From NCBI RefSeq assembly GCF_020480685.1, contig NZ_JAJAFU010000001.1:160695-224694 (forward strand): a stretch of 64,000 nucleotides of DNA, in the 5' to 3' direction. The notes below the pieces were generated by a model. The model worked only from the letters and a program-made list of their open reading frames with translations, had not been told where the DNA came from and made no database searches. How positions within the stretch are numbered: position 1 is the stretch's first letter; each line of letters opens with the position of its first letter. Shown here piece after piece: positions 37,249 to 44,885 of this stretch. A program made the translations under genes and the position numbers. This DNA is from Deferrivibrio essentukiensis. Lineage in GTDB: Bacteria > Chrysiogenota > Deferribacteres > Deferribacterales > Deferrivibrionaceae.

Positions 37249-38001
37249 ATGCCTAAATATGCAATGGTGATAGATTTAAAAAAATGTGTTGGCTGTGGGG
37301 CATGTGCAATTGCCTGTAAGACAGAAAATAATACACAGGAAAGAAAAAATGGTCAAAGCTATAACTGGGCTGACTTTTATATCAAAATGGAGGGAAGCTT
37401 TCCAAATGTAAAATATACTCCATATCCCGTGTTGTGTAATCACTGTTCAAAGGCAGCCTGTGTTGAGGCTTGCCCTGTGACTCCGAAAGCAATGTTCAAA
37501 ACAAAAAATAATGTAACAATGCATAATGACGAACGTTGTATAGGTTGTCGCTCTTGTCAGGATGCTTGTCCTTATAGTGTTTGGGATCTTGACGAGGAAA
37601 AAGATGCTCAATATAGTGTAATTAGTTTCAATGTAGAAGGGGAAAAAGTTTTTGCAAACTACTCTGATACTACAAAGGTTGTCGCTGGTGCAGCCAGTGG
37701 TGCAGAAATTGCCAAAAGAACTGCAACTCCACCATACAAAACCGATTACAAACACCCTGATTACGAAGCTGTAAGAAAACCTGGAATTGTTGAAAAATGT
37801 ATATTCTGCGATCATAGAACTCAAAATGGTGAATTACCTTACTGTGTGGTATCATGTCCATCTGGAGCAAGAGTATTTGGAGACTTGCAGGACAGCAATA
37901 GCGAAGTATCAAAGCTACTTAAGAAACATAAGGCTTACAGGCTTAAAGAGGAAGCAGGTACTGAACCTAATGTTTATTACATAAACAACTTTAAAATTTA
38001 A
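37249..38001 (+). CDS. Four-cluster Fe-S electron-transfer subunit
   Basis: 250 residues, no signal peptide, so probably exported with the Tat-bearing catalytic subunit. Four cysteine clusters are visible: CVGCGACAIACKTENN, CNHCSKAACVEACPV, CIGCRSCQDACPY and CIFCDHR...CVVSCPSGARVFGD. This is the layout of DmsB/PsrB/TtrB/ArrB beta subunits. An insert of about 55 residues separates the third and fourth clusters. The gene begins 11 bases after the catalytic subunit. It passes electrons between a quinol or cytochrome donor and the molybdenum site. A strong hairpin follows. Confidence 0.94.
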   Translation: MPKYAMVIDLKKCVGCGACAIACKTENNTQERKNGQSYNWADFYIKMEGSFPNVKYTPYPVLCNHCSKAACVEACPVTPKAMFKTKNNVTMHNDERCIGCRSCQDACPYSVWDLDEEKDAQYSVISFNVEGEKVFANYSDTTKVVAGAASGAEIAKRTATPPYKTDYKHPDYEAVRKPGIVEKCIFCDHRTQNGELPYCVVSCPSGARVFGDLQDSNSEVSKLLKKHKAYRLKEEAGTEPNVYYINNFKI

Positions 38002-38018
38002 TAAAAAAGTTCTATATT

Positions 38019-38048
38019 ATTTCTCCGGCGGCTTGCAGCCGGAGAAAT
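38019..38048 (+). terminator. Intra-operon hairpin after the Fe-S subunit
   Basis: ATTTCTCCGGC / GCCGGAGAAAT, a perfect 11-bp stem with an 8-base loop, followed by TTTTGATATT. It lies between the structural genes and the chaperone-regulator genes. It is probably a partial terminator or mRNA-stabilising element that lowers expression of the downstream part. Confidence 0.75.
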
Positions 38049-38068
38049 TTTGATATTAAGGAGAGATA

Positions 38069-38659
38069 ATGAAAGATATTGATTGCCTGACGGAAGCGTC
38101 ACATTTATTGTCTGTTTTATTTTATGAGCCGTCAGAAGTCTTTGTTGATGGCAATGAAGAATTTTTTAATGAATATGAAAATATTGTAAAAACATATTGC
38201 CCTGAATTTAACGGACTTTTTAAGAGGTTACGCAATTCGTTTTATGATGAAACATTTGAAAATTTGAGAGTTGATCATGCAGCTTTGTTTTTTGGACCAT
38301 TCAAAAAGTTGGCATATCCCTATGGTTCTGTATATTTGGAAAGTGAACGATTGATAAATGGGGTTACAACAAAAGAGGTTGAAAAAATATATCTAAAAGC
38401 TGGAGTAGAGGTATATGAAGATCAGAAAACAGTTCCTGACCATATTGCTATTGAGCTTGAGTTCATCCATTTTATGCTTGTAAAAATTCAAACTGAGGGA
38501 GATGTTCAGGAGAATAAAGAGCTGCTTGATACATTTGTAAACAATTACTTTACGCCATTTGCAGATAAATTAGCTCAAGATATAATCGAAAAAGCTGAAA
38601 CTGAGTTCTATAAAACAGTTGGAGAAATGTTAAAGCTTTTTGTTGAGAGAATAAAATGA
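38069..38659 (+). CDS. TorD/DmsD-like molybdoenzyme chaperone
   Basis: 196 residues, helical, cytoplasmic. Central motif DHAALFFGPFKKLAYPYGSVYLE and later PDHIAIELEFIHFMLVK are the TorD-family signatures (xxRLFxGPxxxxxPPYxSVY; PDHLxxELxFM). Such proteins bind the Tat signal of a molybdoenzyme and hold it until cofactor insertion, clearly the enzyme encoded just upstream. AAGGAGA precedes the ATG. The stop overlaps the next ATG (ATGA), so the candidate selenoprotein downstream is translationally coupled to this chaperone. Confidence 0.9.
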   Translation: MKDIDCLTEASHLLSVLFYEPSEVFVDGNEEFFNEYENIVKTYCPEFNGLFKRLRNSFYDETFENLRVDHAALFFGPFKKLAYPYGSVYLESERLINGVTTKEVEKIYLKAGVEVYEDQKTVPDHIAIELEFIHFMLVKIQTEGDVQENKELLDTFVNNYFTPFADKLAQDIIEKAETEFYKTVGEMLKLFVERIK

Positions 38660-38910
38660 AAAAAATGCTGTTTGAAGTAGATGGTATGGGGATAAAGGGT
38701 GGATTTTTATGAATGGGGTGTCCCGATGCCATAGTGCAGCATCTTGCCGGGTTGCAGGGTGTCAAAAATATAGACTTTGACATTAAATCCCGTATGTTTA
38801 GTATGGAAGCAGAAGATGACTTCGGTAAAGAAATTTTGAAGAGGGCACTTATTGATGTCTCCTTGCAGGAAAAAAGAGAATTTACTTTGAGCAGGTATGA
38901 AGAAATTTAG
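38656..38910 (+). CDS. Candidate HMA-fold selenoprotein with U-x-x-C motif
   Basis: Seen: ATG at 38656 overlapping the chaperone stop, 18 codons, TGA at 38710-38712, then 65 more codons to TAG. Read through the TGA as selenocysteine (U), the 84-residue product is KKMLFEVDGM, GIKGGFL, then UMGC, then PDAIVQHLAGLQGVKNIDFDIKS. This is the beta-alpha-beta pattern of heavy-metal-associated domains, where GMxCxxC binds metal or metalloid. Both halves are needed for the fold: strand 1 lies before the TGA, helix 1 and strand 2 after it. A 9-bp stem-loop with an early-G loop lies 35 bases after the TGA. The gene is inside a molybdoenzyme/three-component regulator operon, so a role in metal(loid) or redox handling for that system is likely. 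Alternative: a frame broken by mutation, or translation restarting at the ATG directly after TGA. Confidence 0.7.
38739..38762 (+). promoter_or_regulatory. Candidate bacterial SECIS hairpin
   Basis: GCATCTTGC-CGGGTT-GCAGGGTGT folds into a 9-bp stem (three G-U pairs). The 6-base loop has G at its second position, and the loop begins 35 bases after the TGA. This is within the usual 16-37 nt range for bacterial SECIS elements. Drawn by hand; needs RNA folding. Confidence 0.45.
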
Positions 38911-39751
38911 CTACATACTAATATTTAGTTTGTTTATAGTTACATTTTCATTTGCTGAAACCATAAAGTTTGGTGTTTCCTCAGTTATTTCTGCAGGAAA
39001 TACCGTTTATTTGTATGAGAGACTTAACGAGTATATTTCAAAAAAACTTGGGCAAAATGTTGAGCTTGTAAGCAAAAAAAATTATTCAGAAATGAATGAG
39101 TTGATTGAGAATGCGGAGGTTGACATCGCAAGTGTGTGCTCGGGTGCAATTGCATTTTTGAAGGATGATTCATACGTGCTTTTGGCAATTCCTGTGGTAA
39201 ACGGTAAGTCAAAATATCAGTCCTATTTTATTGTTAAAAAGGATTTTGATTATAAAGACTTAACATCATTAAAGGGTAAAACAATTGCCTTTACAGACAA
39301 GCTCTCATTTAGCGGTACTATTTATCCTTTGTACTTTTTTAATAACAATAACATCGATGTGGAAAATTATTTTTCAAACATTTATTTTACAGGTAATCAC
39401 GATAAATCAATATATTTGGTAAGTAAAGGTGTGGTGGATATTGCACCGGTGGATAGTCTTATTTATGAACATGAAAAAATAGTCTCTCCTGAAGTTATTA
39501 ATAATACAAAAGTGATATTTAAATCCCCTGATTTTCCTATCCCTCCTATTATTGCTTCAAAAAAAATAAATGTAAGATTATTAAATAGGATAAAAAGTAT
39601 TTTGATTAATATGGACAAAGATGAAAAGGGAAGAAAGATTTTAAGGCAGTTAAATATTGACAGATTTGAAGATGGCCTTGGTTACGATTATTCAGATGTG
39701 ATAAAGATTAGCCGTGAAGTCGAAAATTATAAAATTATTAATACCAAATAG
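38897..39751 (+). CDS. PhnD-like periplasmic sensor protein (AioX/ArrX-type)
   Basis: 284 residues. Sec signal peptide MKKFSYILIFSLFIVTFSFA, then a PhnD/phosphonate-type solute-binding fold: TIKFGVSSVI, DIASVCSGAIAFL, SYFIVKKDFDYKDLTSLKGKTIAFTDKLSFSGTIYPLYFF, VDIAPVDSLIYEHEK. Next to a histidine kinase and a sigma-54 regulator, this is the three-component layout of AioXSR/ArxXSR arsenic sensing; the TtrS tetrathionate sensor also has a PhnD-like domain. No ABC transporter genes accompany it, which argues for sensing rather than uptake. It overlaps the candidate selenoprotein gene (14 bases) and the kinase gene. Confidence 0.85.
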   Translation: MKKFSYILIFSLFIVTFSFAETIKFGVSSVISAGNTVYLYERLNEYISKKLGQNVELVSKKNYSEMNELIENAEVDIASVCSGAIAFLKDDSYVLLAIPVVNGKSKYQSYFIVKKDFDYKDLTSLKGKTIAFTDKLSFSGTIYPLYFFNNNNIDVENYFSNIYFTGNHDKSIYLVSKGVVDIAPVDSLIYEHEKIVSPEVINNTKVIFKSPDFPIPPIIASKKINVRLLNRIKSILINMDKDEKGRKILRQLNIDRFEDGLGYDYSDVIKISREVENYKIINTK

Positions 39752-41084
39752 CTTTAGAACGAGGGTAATTCTTCTTACCATCTTTGCGTCTTTTTTTACT
39801 TTATTAGTTACAATAACGCTATCTTATAGTTACAGCAAAAGGTTTTTAACCGAAACGGTAAATAATTCCATAAAGCAAAACGTATCCATATTAAATATAA
39901 AGCTTGGCGAAGCAATTATTTATAAAGATATCTACACAATGTTTACAATTGTGGAGTCTATTCAAAAATCATCTGATTACTTAAAAAATGTTTATCTATT
40001 TGATAAAGATATGAATTATATTACAGACGCTCTTGCAGCAAAGCAATATTCTGAGAAAGATAATAAGGCTAATTTGATAAAATTTCCTATAACAATTGGG
40101 GACAATCATGGTGTCGTGGGATATATTATTTATGAGATAAATCCTAGTTATATTATCGATGTGGCAATAAATGATAGTTTAAAGATTGGTGTTACAGAAA
40201 TACTTACATTTATTTTTCTGCTTATTGTAGTAATATTTTTTACAAATTTACTTATAACTCCTATGCAAGTGTTAAATGAGTATGTTCAAAAGATGGATTT
40301 ATCTAATCTGACTGAAGATATCAAATTACCCTGGTACTCTTCAAAAGAGATTCGTGATATTGCAAAAAATCTGACAGATATTTCAAGAAGGCTTGCAGAG
40401 GCAATTAATAAAAATATGGAGCAGGAAAAGAAGATTATGGCTAATTCAAAGATGGCTTCAATAGGTATGATGTCATCAGGGCTTGCCCATGAGTTGAAAA
40501 ATCCTGCTATGACAGTGCTACTACTTGCTCAGACTCTTGCCAAAGAATTGGATGAAAGATATTCAAAAGATACCGAATATCTTATTCGTGAAACAAATAA
40601 GATTGTGAAAATCGTTAATGAATTTTTAGAAATTGCAAAGCCTATAAGCATTAAAAAGAGTGATGTTAAAGTAAGTGAAATACAAAAGGTTTTGGAAGAC
40701 TATATTTACATCAACTACTCTGATAAACTTGAGTTAATATTTATTAACAATATAAAAAGTGACACTATATTTACTGATGGGGAAAAGGTAATAGAAATAC
40801 TTATCAATCTTATAAATAATAGCTTTGAAGCTGCGGCTACAAGGGTAGAGATTGTTTTTGAAGACCAAGACAGCTATGTCTTAGTCGGTTTTCGTGATAA
40901 TGGATTTGGGATAGATGAAGAGAATATTGATAAAATATTTTTACCGTTTTATACTACAAAGAAGACAGGGACAGGGCTTGGACTCTTTTATATTGAGTCC
41001 ATAATAAATGCCCTAAATGGGCAGATAAATGTTTCTTCTAATGAATATGGGACTACTTTTATAATCAGGCTTACAAAGGAGTAG
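39714..41084 (+). CDS. Membrane sensor histidine kinase (AioS-like)
   Basis: 456 residues from a GTG at 39714 inside the end of the sensor-protein gene; the start is uncertain because no good ribosome site is seen. Two membrane helices (about 18-40 and 155-178) bracket a periplasmic region that could touch the PhnD-like partner. A HAMP-like linker follows, then HisKA with phospho-acceptor His262 (MSSGLAHELKNPAM). HATPase boxes are NLINNSFEAA, DNGFGIDEENIDKIFLPFYTTKKTGTGLGL. Its target is the response regulator that begins 2 bases downstream. Confidence 0.92.
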   Translation: MKSKIIKLLIPNSFRTRVILLTIFASFFTLLVTITLSYSYSKRFLTETVNNSIKQNVSILNIKLGEAIIYKDIYTMFTIVESIQKSSDYLKNVYLFDKDMNYITDALAAKQYSEKDNKANLIKFPITIGDNHGVVGYIIYEINPSYIIDVAINDSLKIGVTEILTFIFLLIVVIFFTNLLITPMQVLNEYVQKMDLSNLTEDIKLPWYSSKEIRDIAKNLTDISRRLAEAINKNMEQEKKIMANSKMASIGMMSSGLAHELKNPAMTVLLLAQTLAKELDERYSKDTEYLIRETNKIVKIVNEFLEIAKPISIKKSDVKVSEIQKVLEDYIYINYSDKLELIFINNIKSDTIFTDGEKVIEILINLINNSFEAAATRVEIVFEDQDSYVLVGFRDNGFGIDEENIDKIFLPFYTTKKTGTGLGLFYIESIINALNGQINVSSNEYGTTFIIRLTKE

Positions 41085-41085
41085 T

Positions 41086-42432
41086 ATGGATAAAATTTTA
41101 TTGATAGATGATGATGAGGCTTTAGGGTATAGTATAAAAAGGTCTTTGGCAGACAGGTATTTAGTTGAGACAGCAGATACCCCAAGATTGGCATATGAAA
41201 TATTGCACAATACACCAGATATATCCCTTATATTCTTAGACATACGGCTTGGTGACTCAAATGGTCTACATTTATTGGAAAGAATCAAGAAAGATTTCCC
41301 TGATATCCCTGTAGTTATGATAACAGCATTTGGCACAAGTGATACAGTTTTGGAATCTATCAGGCTTGGAGCAAAAGATTTTTTAACAAAGCCTGTAAAT
41401 ATTGAAGATTTGATAGAATATATTGAAAAATATAAGCAAAATAAAAGATTTAAGATATGCGGAAATGAGTATATAGATGTTGAAAATATTAATTCAAAAG
41501 GATTTATAGGAATTTCCAAAGATATAAGGGAAGTGCTGAAAATTGTAGCAAATGTATCCCCTACCAAGACACCTGTTCTGATACTGGGGGAAAGTGGTAC
41601 CGGTAAAGAGTTTATAGCTAATATGATTCATGATTATAGCGGCAGAAAGGGGCCGTTTGTCCCAATTAATTGTGCTGCTATACCGAGAGATTTGATAGAG
41701 AGTGAACTGTTCGGATATGAAAAAGGGGCTTTTAGCGGGGCTGCATCGTCCAAGCCCGGCAAGTTTGAGCTTGCACAAAATGGCACTATCTTTTTGGATG
41801 AAATAGGGGAAATTTCAAAAGGTTTACAATCAAAATTACTGAGAGTATTGGAAACAAGTGAGATTGAACATTTGGGTGGCACAAAAAAGATAAAACTTGA
41901 CATAAGACTAATCGCTGCAACCAATAAAAAGATAAATGAATTGATGGATGAAAATGTATTTAGGCCCGACTTGTATTTTAGGATAAGCGGTGTTACTGTT
42001 AATCTGCCCCCTTTAAGAGAGAGAAAAGAGGATATCACTCAATTGACAAAATATTTTGTCGGTGTTTTTGCAAAAGAGTACAAAAAGGAGATTACTTGTA
42101 TAAATAAGGATGTCATATCCTTGCTTGAAACTTATGAGTGGCCGGGTAATGTGAGAGAGTTTAAAAATGTGATTAACACTGCGGTAATGCTTGCTGATGG
42201 CAGAAGTATAGAGAAAGAGCATATTAAGCTTAATGAAATTGTCAACTCGAATTCTAAAATGGAAATATTTAATACAAATTTAAATGAGGCAGTTGAAAAC
42301 TTGGAAAAAGAGATGATTTTAAAGGCACTCAAGGAAAACAGCTATCATCTTAGCAAGACTTCGGAGCAATTGGGGATATCAAGAGTCACCCTTAATGCAA
42401 AAATAAAGAAATATAATATTATCATTAAATAA
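41086..42432 (+). CDS. Sigma-54-dependent response regulator (NtrC/AioR type)
   Basis: 448 residues. Receiver domain (1-120) with phospho-acceptor Asp52 (LIFLDIRLGD). AAA+ domain (about 145-375) with Walker A GESGTGKEF at about 168, the sigma-54-contact loop GAFSGA, and FLDEIGEIS. C-terminal Fis-type helix-turn-helix (LSKTSEQLGISRVTLNAKIK). It should activate the sigma-54 promoter at 34643-34658, most likely through the paired repeats at 34533-34569. A strong terminator follows. Confidence 0.96.
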   Translation: MDKILLIDDDEALGYSIKRSLADRYLVETADTPRLAYEILHNTPDISLIFLDIRLGDSNGLHLLERIKKDFPDIPVVMITAFGTSDTVLESIRLGAKDFLTKPVNIEDLIEYIEKYKQNKRFKICGNEYIDVENINSKGFIGISKDIREVLKIVANVSPTKTPVLILGESGTGKEFIANMIHDYSGRKGPFVPINCAAIPRDLIESELFGYEKGAFSGAASSKPGKFELAQNGTIFLDEIGEISKGLQSKLLRVLETSEIEHLGGTKKIKLDIRLIAATNKKINELMDENVFRPDLYFRISGVTVNLPPLRERKEDITQLTKYFVGVFAKEYKKEITCINKDVISLLETYEWPGNVREFKNVINTAVMLADGRSIEKEHIKLNEIVNSNSKMEIFNTNLNEAVENLEKEMILKALKENSYHLSKTSEQLGISRVTLNAKIKKYNIIIK

Positions 42433-42448
42433 TATTTGTATGTATAAA

Positions 42449-42472
42449 AAAAGCCCCTAAAAAGGGGCTTTT
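42449..42472 (+). terminator. Bidirectional terminator between regulator and hydrogenase operons
   Basis: AAAAGCCCC-TAAAAA-GGGGCTTTT, a perfect 9-bp stem, three bases from the stop of the convergent cytochrome gene. Confidence 0.9.
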
Positions 42473-42474
42473 GA

Positions 42475-43149
42475 TTATTTTCTTCTATCAGGTTTCCATC
42501 CTGCAAAGATTGAGCTTATTTCTCCCGATTGTGATTTGAAGTCGAAAAGAACGGCACTGTAAAGGTGGTTGATTACAAACCCTGCTACTAAAAACATAAA
42601 AATGTAATGATAAAATCTAACCCATTGGTTGCTTACAAAAGTAAATATCCAGCCTGTTATTGCATATAAAGTGCTGTTAGGGTCAGCCTGGCCCCAAAGT
42701 GCAAACCCTGTAAATATTTGTAATATAAACAGGTTAAATAGCACTATATAAGCCACCAATGCTACAGGGTTGTGTCCTAAAACGTGAGGCGGATTTTTTT
42801 CAAGGAATATATAGTATTTAAAATATCTCCAAAAAATTTCCCTATCTTCTTTTTTAAAAGGGTTAGAGAAAGAAGCCCAACTAGAGTATTTATTTCCTAC
42901 AAACAACCAGAATAGTCTGAGAATTACACTGAAAGCAAATATTACACCTACAAGATAGTGTGTATATCTAACTACACCCATAATATAAGGTGCATTAGTA
43001 AAGCTTGTTGCTTCAATAAAAGGGTAGTGTATGTATACGCCTGTGAAAGATAAGAAGATCATACAAAAGAAGTTTATCCAATGAGATATCCTTACAGGGC
43101 CTTCCCAAACATACACATACCTTCTGGCAGCACATCTATTATCAGCCAT
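42475..43149 (-). CDS. Ni/Fe-hydrogenase cytochrome b subunit (HyaC/HupC-like)
   Basis: 224 residues. Starts with YVWEGPVRISHWINFFCMIFLSFTGVYIHYPF, the first haem-b helix signature of hydrogenase-type diheme cytochromes. Four membrane helices carry further histidines (RYTHYLVGVIF; HYIFMFLVAGFVINHLYSAVLFD). It anchors the periplasmic hydrogenase and passes electrons from H2 to quinone. It lies 10 bases after the large subunit on the same strand. Length is normal. Confidence 0.93.
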   Translation of the reverse strand: MADNRCAARRYVYVWEGPVRISHWINFFCMIFLSFTGVYIHYPFIEATSFTNAPYIMGVVRYTHYLVGVIFAFSVILRLFWLFVGNKYSSWASFSNPFKKEDREIFWRYFKYYIFLEKNPPHVLGHNPVALVAYIVLFNLFILQIFTGFALWGQADPNSTLYAITGWIFTFVSNQWVRFYHYIFMFLVAGFVINHLYSAVLFDFKSQSGEISSIFAGWKPDRRK

Positions 43150-43159
43150 AAGAGCCCCC

Positions 43160-44875
43160 TTATAAAACTTTTACTTTGGACTTTAACTCACCCTTTTCAT
43201 CATATACGTGAACTGCACAGGCAAGACACGGGTCAAATGAGTGTATTGTCCTTAAAATCTCAAGAGGCTTTTCAGGGTCAGCAATCGGTGTCCCGATAAG
43301 TGACTCTTCGTATTGGCCTCTTACTCCGTTTGTATCCCTTGGACTTGCATTCCATGTTGATGGGACGACAGCTTGATAATTCTTTATTTTCTTATCTTCA
43401 ATTACAATCCAGTGACCGAGTGCACCACGTGGAGCTTCATGCCAACCGTAACCTTTTGCAGATTTTGGCCATGAATCTGGATCCCATTTTTCATTGTTGT
43501 GAATTGTCAAATCTCCAGATTTAATGTTATTTACCAACATATTTACCCACTTTGGCAATCTGTTGATAGTAATGAGTGTTTCAATTCCTCTTGCAGCTGT
43601 TCTTCCTAATGTAGAGAAAAGCACTTCAGGTCCTACACCTAATTTATTAAGCACAAGGTCAACAGTTTCTTTTATCTCTTTATGCCCTTTAGCATAGCCT
43701 ACTAACATTCTTGCAAGAGGACCGACTTCCATAGGTTTGTCATCATATCTTGGAGCTTTTACCCAAGAATATTTGTTATCTGTGTCAAGATATTCAAAAG
43801 GAGGTTTTGGCCCGGTATATTTCCAAATTTGCTCGCCGTCATATGGATGTTTGGCCTTATCATCACCACCTGTATAGTCATACCATGAGTGTGATACATA
43901 TTCGGTGATCTTTTCCTGATTTACATCATATACTTTTGACAAGTCACCGTTTAATATGACCCCTGCTGGCATCCACATACCGTTAGGATACCCCGTCTGA
44001 TCTTCAGGGAATTCACCGTATGATAAATAGTTAAGATGCCCGGCTCCGTATTTTGCCCATTCAAGATAAAATGGAGCTACAGCCAAAAGATCAGGGATAT
44101 ATACTTGCTCGACAAACTCTTTTGCCATTGCAATGTACTTATTAATTTCAGCTATTTTGTCGGCATTGAGTGCATTTTGGCTATTCGGGTCAACAGGGAT
44201 AGACATCCCGCCTACGAGGAATGTTTGAGGATGCGGGTTTTTAGAGCCCAAAATAGCATGTATTTTGATAATTTCTTTTTGTAAGTTTAATGCTTCAAGG
44301 TAATGGGCAACGGCCATCAGGTTAGCTTCAGGTGGTAATTTATACGCACTGTGCCCCCAATAAGCATTGCCAAAAGGTCCAAGTCTTCCTGTTTTTGCAA
44401 AGGCAGCTACCTTATTTTGGACACTTCTAAAGTAGTCTTCACTTGACAATTTCCAGTCGGAAACTGATTGTTGAAGCTGAGCGGTTTTTTTAGGGTCAGC
44501 ACTAAGAGCAGAAACTATATCCACCCAGTCAAGCGCATGAAGATGATAAAAATGTATTACGTGGTCTTGAACATTTTGAATCCCGATAATGATATTTCTA
44601 ATCATTTCGGCGTTAAAAGGGATTCTTATGCCCAAAGCGTTTTCCACGGCTCTAATTGAGGCGATTGAATGTACTGTGGTGCAGACGCCGCAAAATCTTT
44701 GGGTAAAATACCAAGCATCTCTTGGGTCCCTTCCCTGAAGGATTTTTTCTACCCCTCTAAACATTGTGGAGCTTGACCATGCATCAACAATCTTACCATT
44801 TTCTACTTTTGCTTCTATCCTTAAATGACCTTCTATCCTTGTAATCGGGTCGACTACGATTTTTTTGTTAGCCAT
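43160..44875 (-). CDS. [NiFe] hydrogenase large subunit
   Basis: 571 residues. Splits H2 at a Ni-Fe(CN)2CO centre in the periplasm. Ligand pairs: RFCGVCTTVHS (Cys62, Cys65) and DPCLACAVH near the C-terminus, both with normal Cys, not selenocysteine. A 15-residue tail after the final CxxCxxH-type His is the piece removed by the maturation protease. Other features are RIEGHLRIEA near the start and GALGHWIVIEDKKIKNYQ. The ATG at 44875 follows GGGAGGA; an upstream ATG at 44902 would overlap the small-subunit gene. No maturation genes (hyp, protease) are in the window. Confidence 0.97.
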   Translation of the reverse strand: MANKKIVVDPITRIEGHLRIEAKVENGKIVDAWSSSTMFRGVEKILQGRDPRDAWYFTQRFCGVCTTVHSIASIRAVENALGIRIPFNAEMIRNIIIGIQNVQDHVIHFYHLHALDWVDIVSALSADPKKTAQLQQSVSDWKLSSEDYFRSVQNKVAAFAKTGRLGPFGNAYWGHSAYKLPPEANLMAVAHYLEALNLQKEIIKIHAILGSKNPHPQTFLVGGMSIPVDPNSQNALNADKIAEINKYIAMAKEFVEQVYIPDLLAVAPFYLEWAKYGAGHLNYLSYGEFPEDQTGYPNGMWMPAGVILNGDLSKVYDVNQEKITEYVSHSWYDYTGGDDKAKHPYDGEQIWKYTGPKPPFEYLDTDNKYSWVKAPRYDDKPMEVGPLARMLVGYAKGHKEIKETVDLVLNKLGVGPEVLFSTLGRTAARGIETLITINRLPKWVNMLVNNIKSGDLTIHNNEKWDPDSWPKSAKGYGWHEAPRGALGHWIVIEDKKIKNYQAVVPSTWNASPRDTNGVRGQYEESLIGTPIADPEKPLEILRTIHSFDPCLACAVHVYDEKGELKSKVKVL

Positions 44876-44885
44876 TTTATCCTCC

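Noticed and set aside
38725..38743. GATGC...GCATC hairpin as SECIS for the HMA-like gene
   Set aside because: Only 5 bp with a 9-base loop lacking G at the start; the 9-bp stem at 38739-38762 fits bacterial SECIS rules better.
41013..41567. 184-codon open frame opposite the sigma-54 regulator
   Set aside because: Lies inside two confidently identified genes on the other strand and has no recognisable domain.
43160..44875. Selenocysteine in the [NiFe] hydrogenase
   Set aside because: The C-terminal DPCLACAVH has Cys codons at both ligand positions and no internal TGA.
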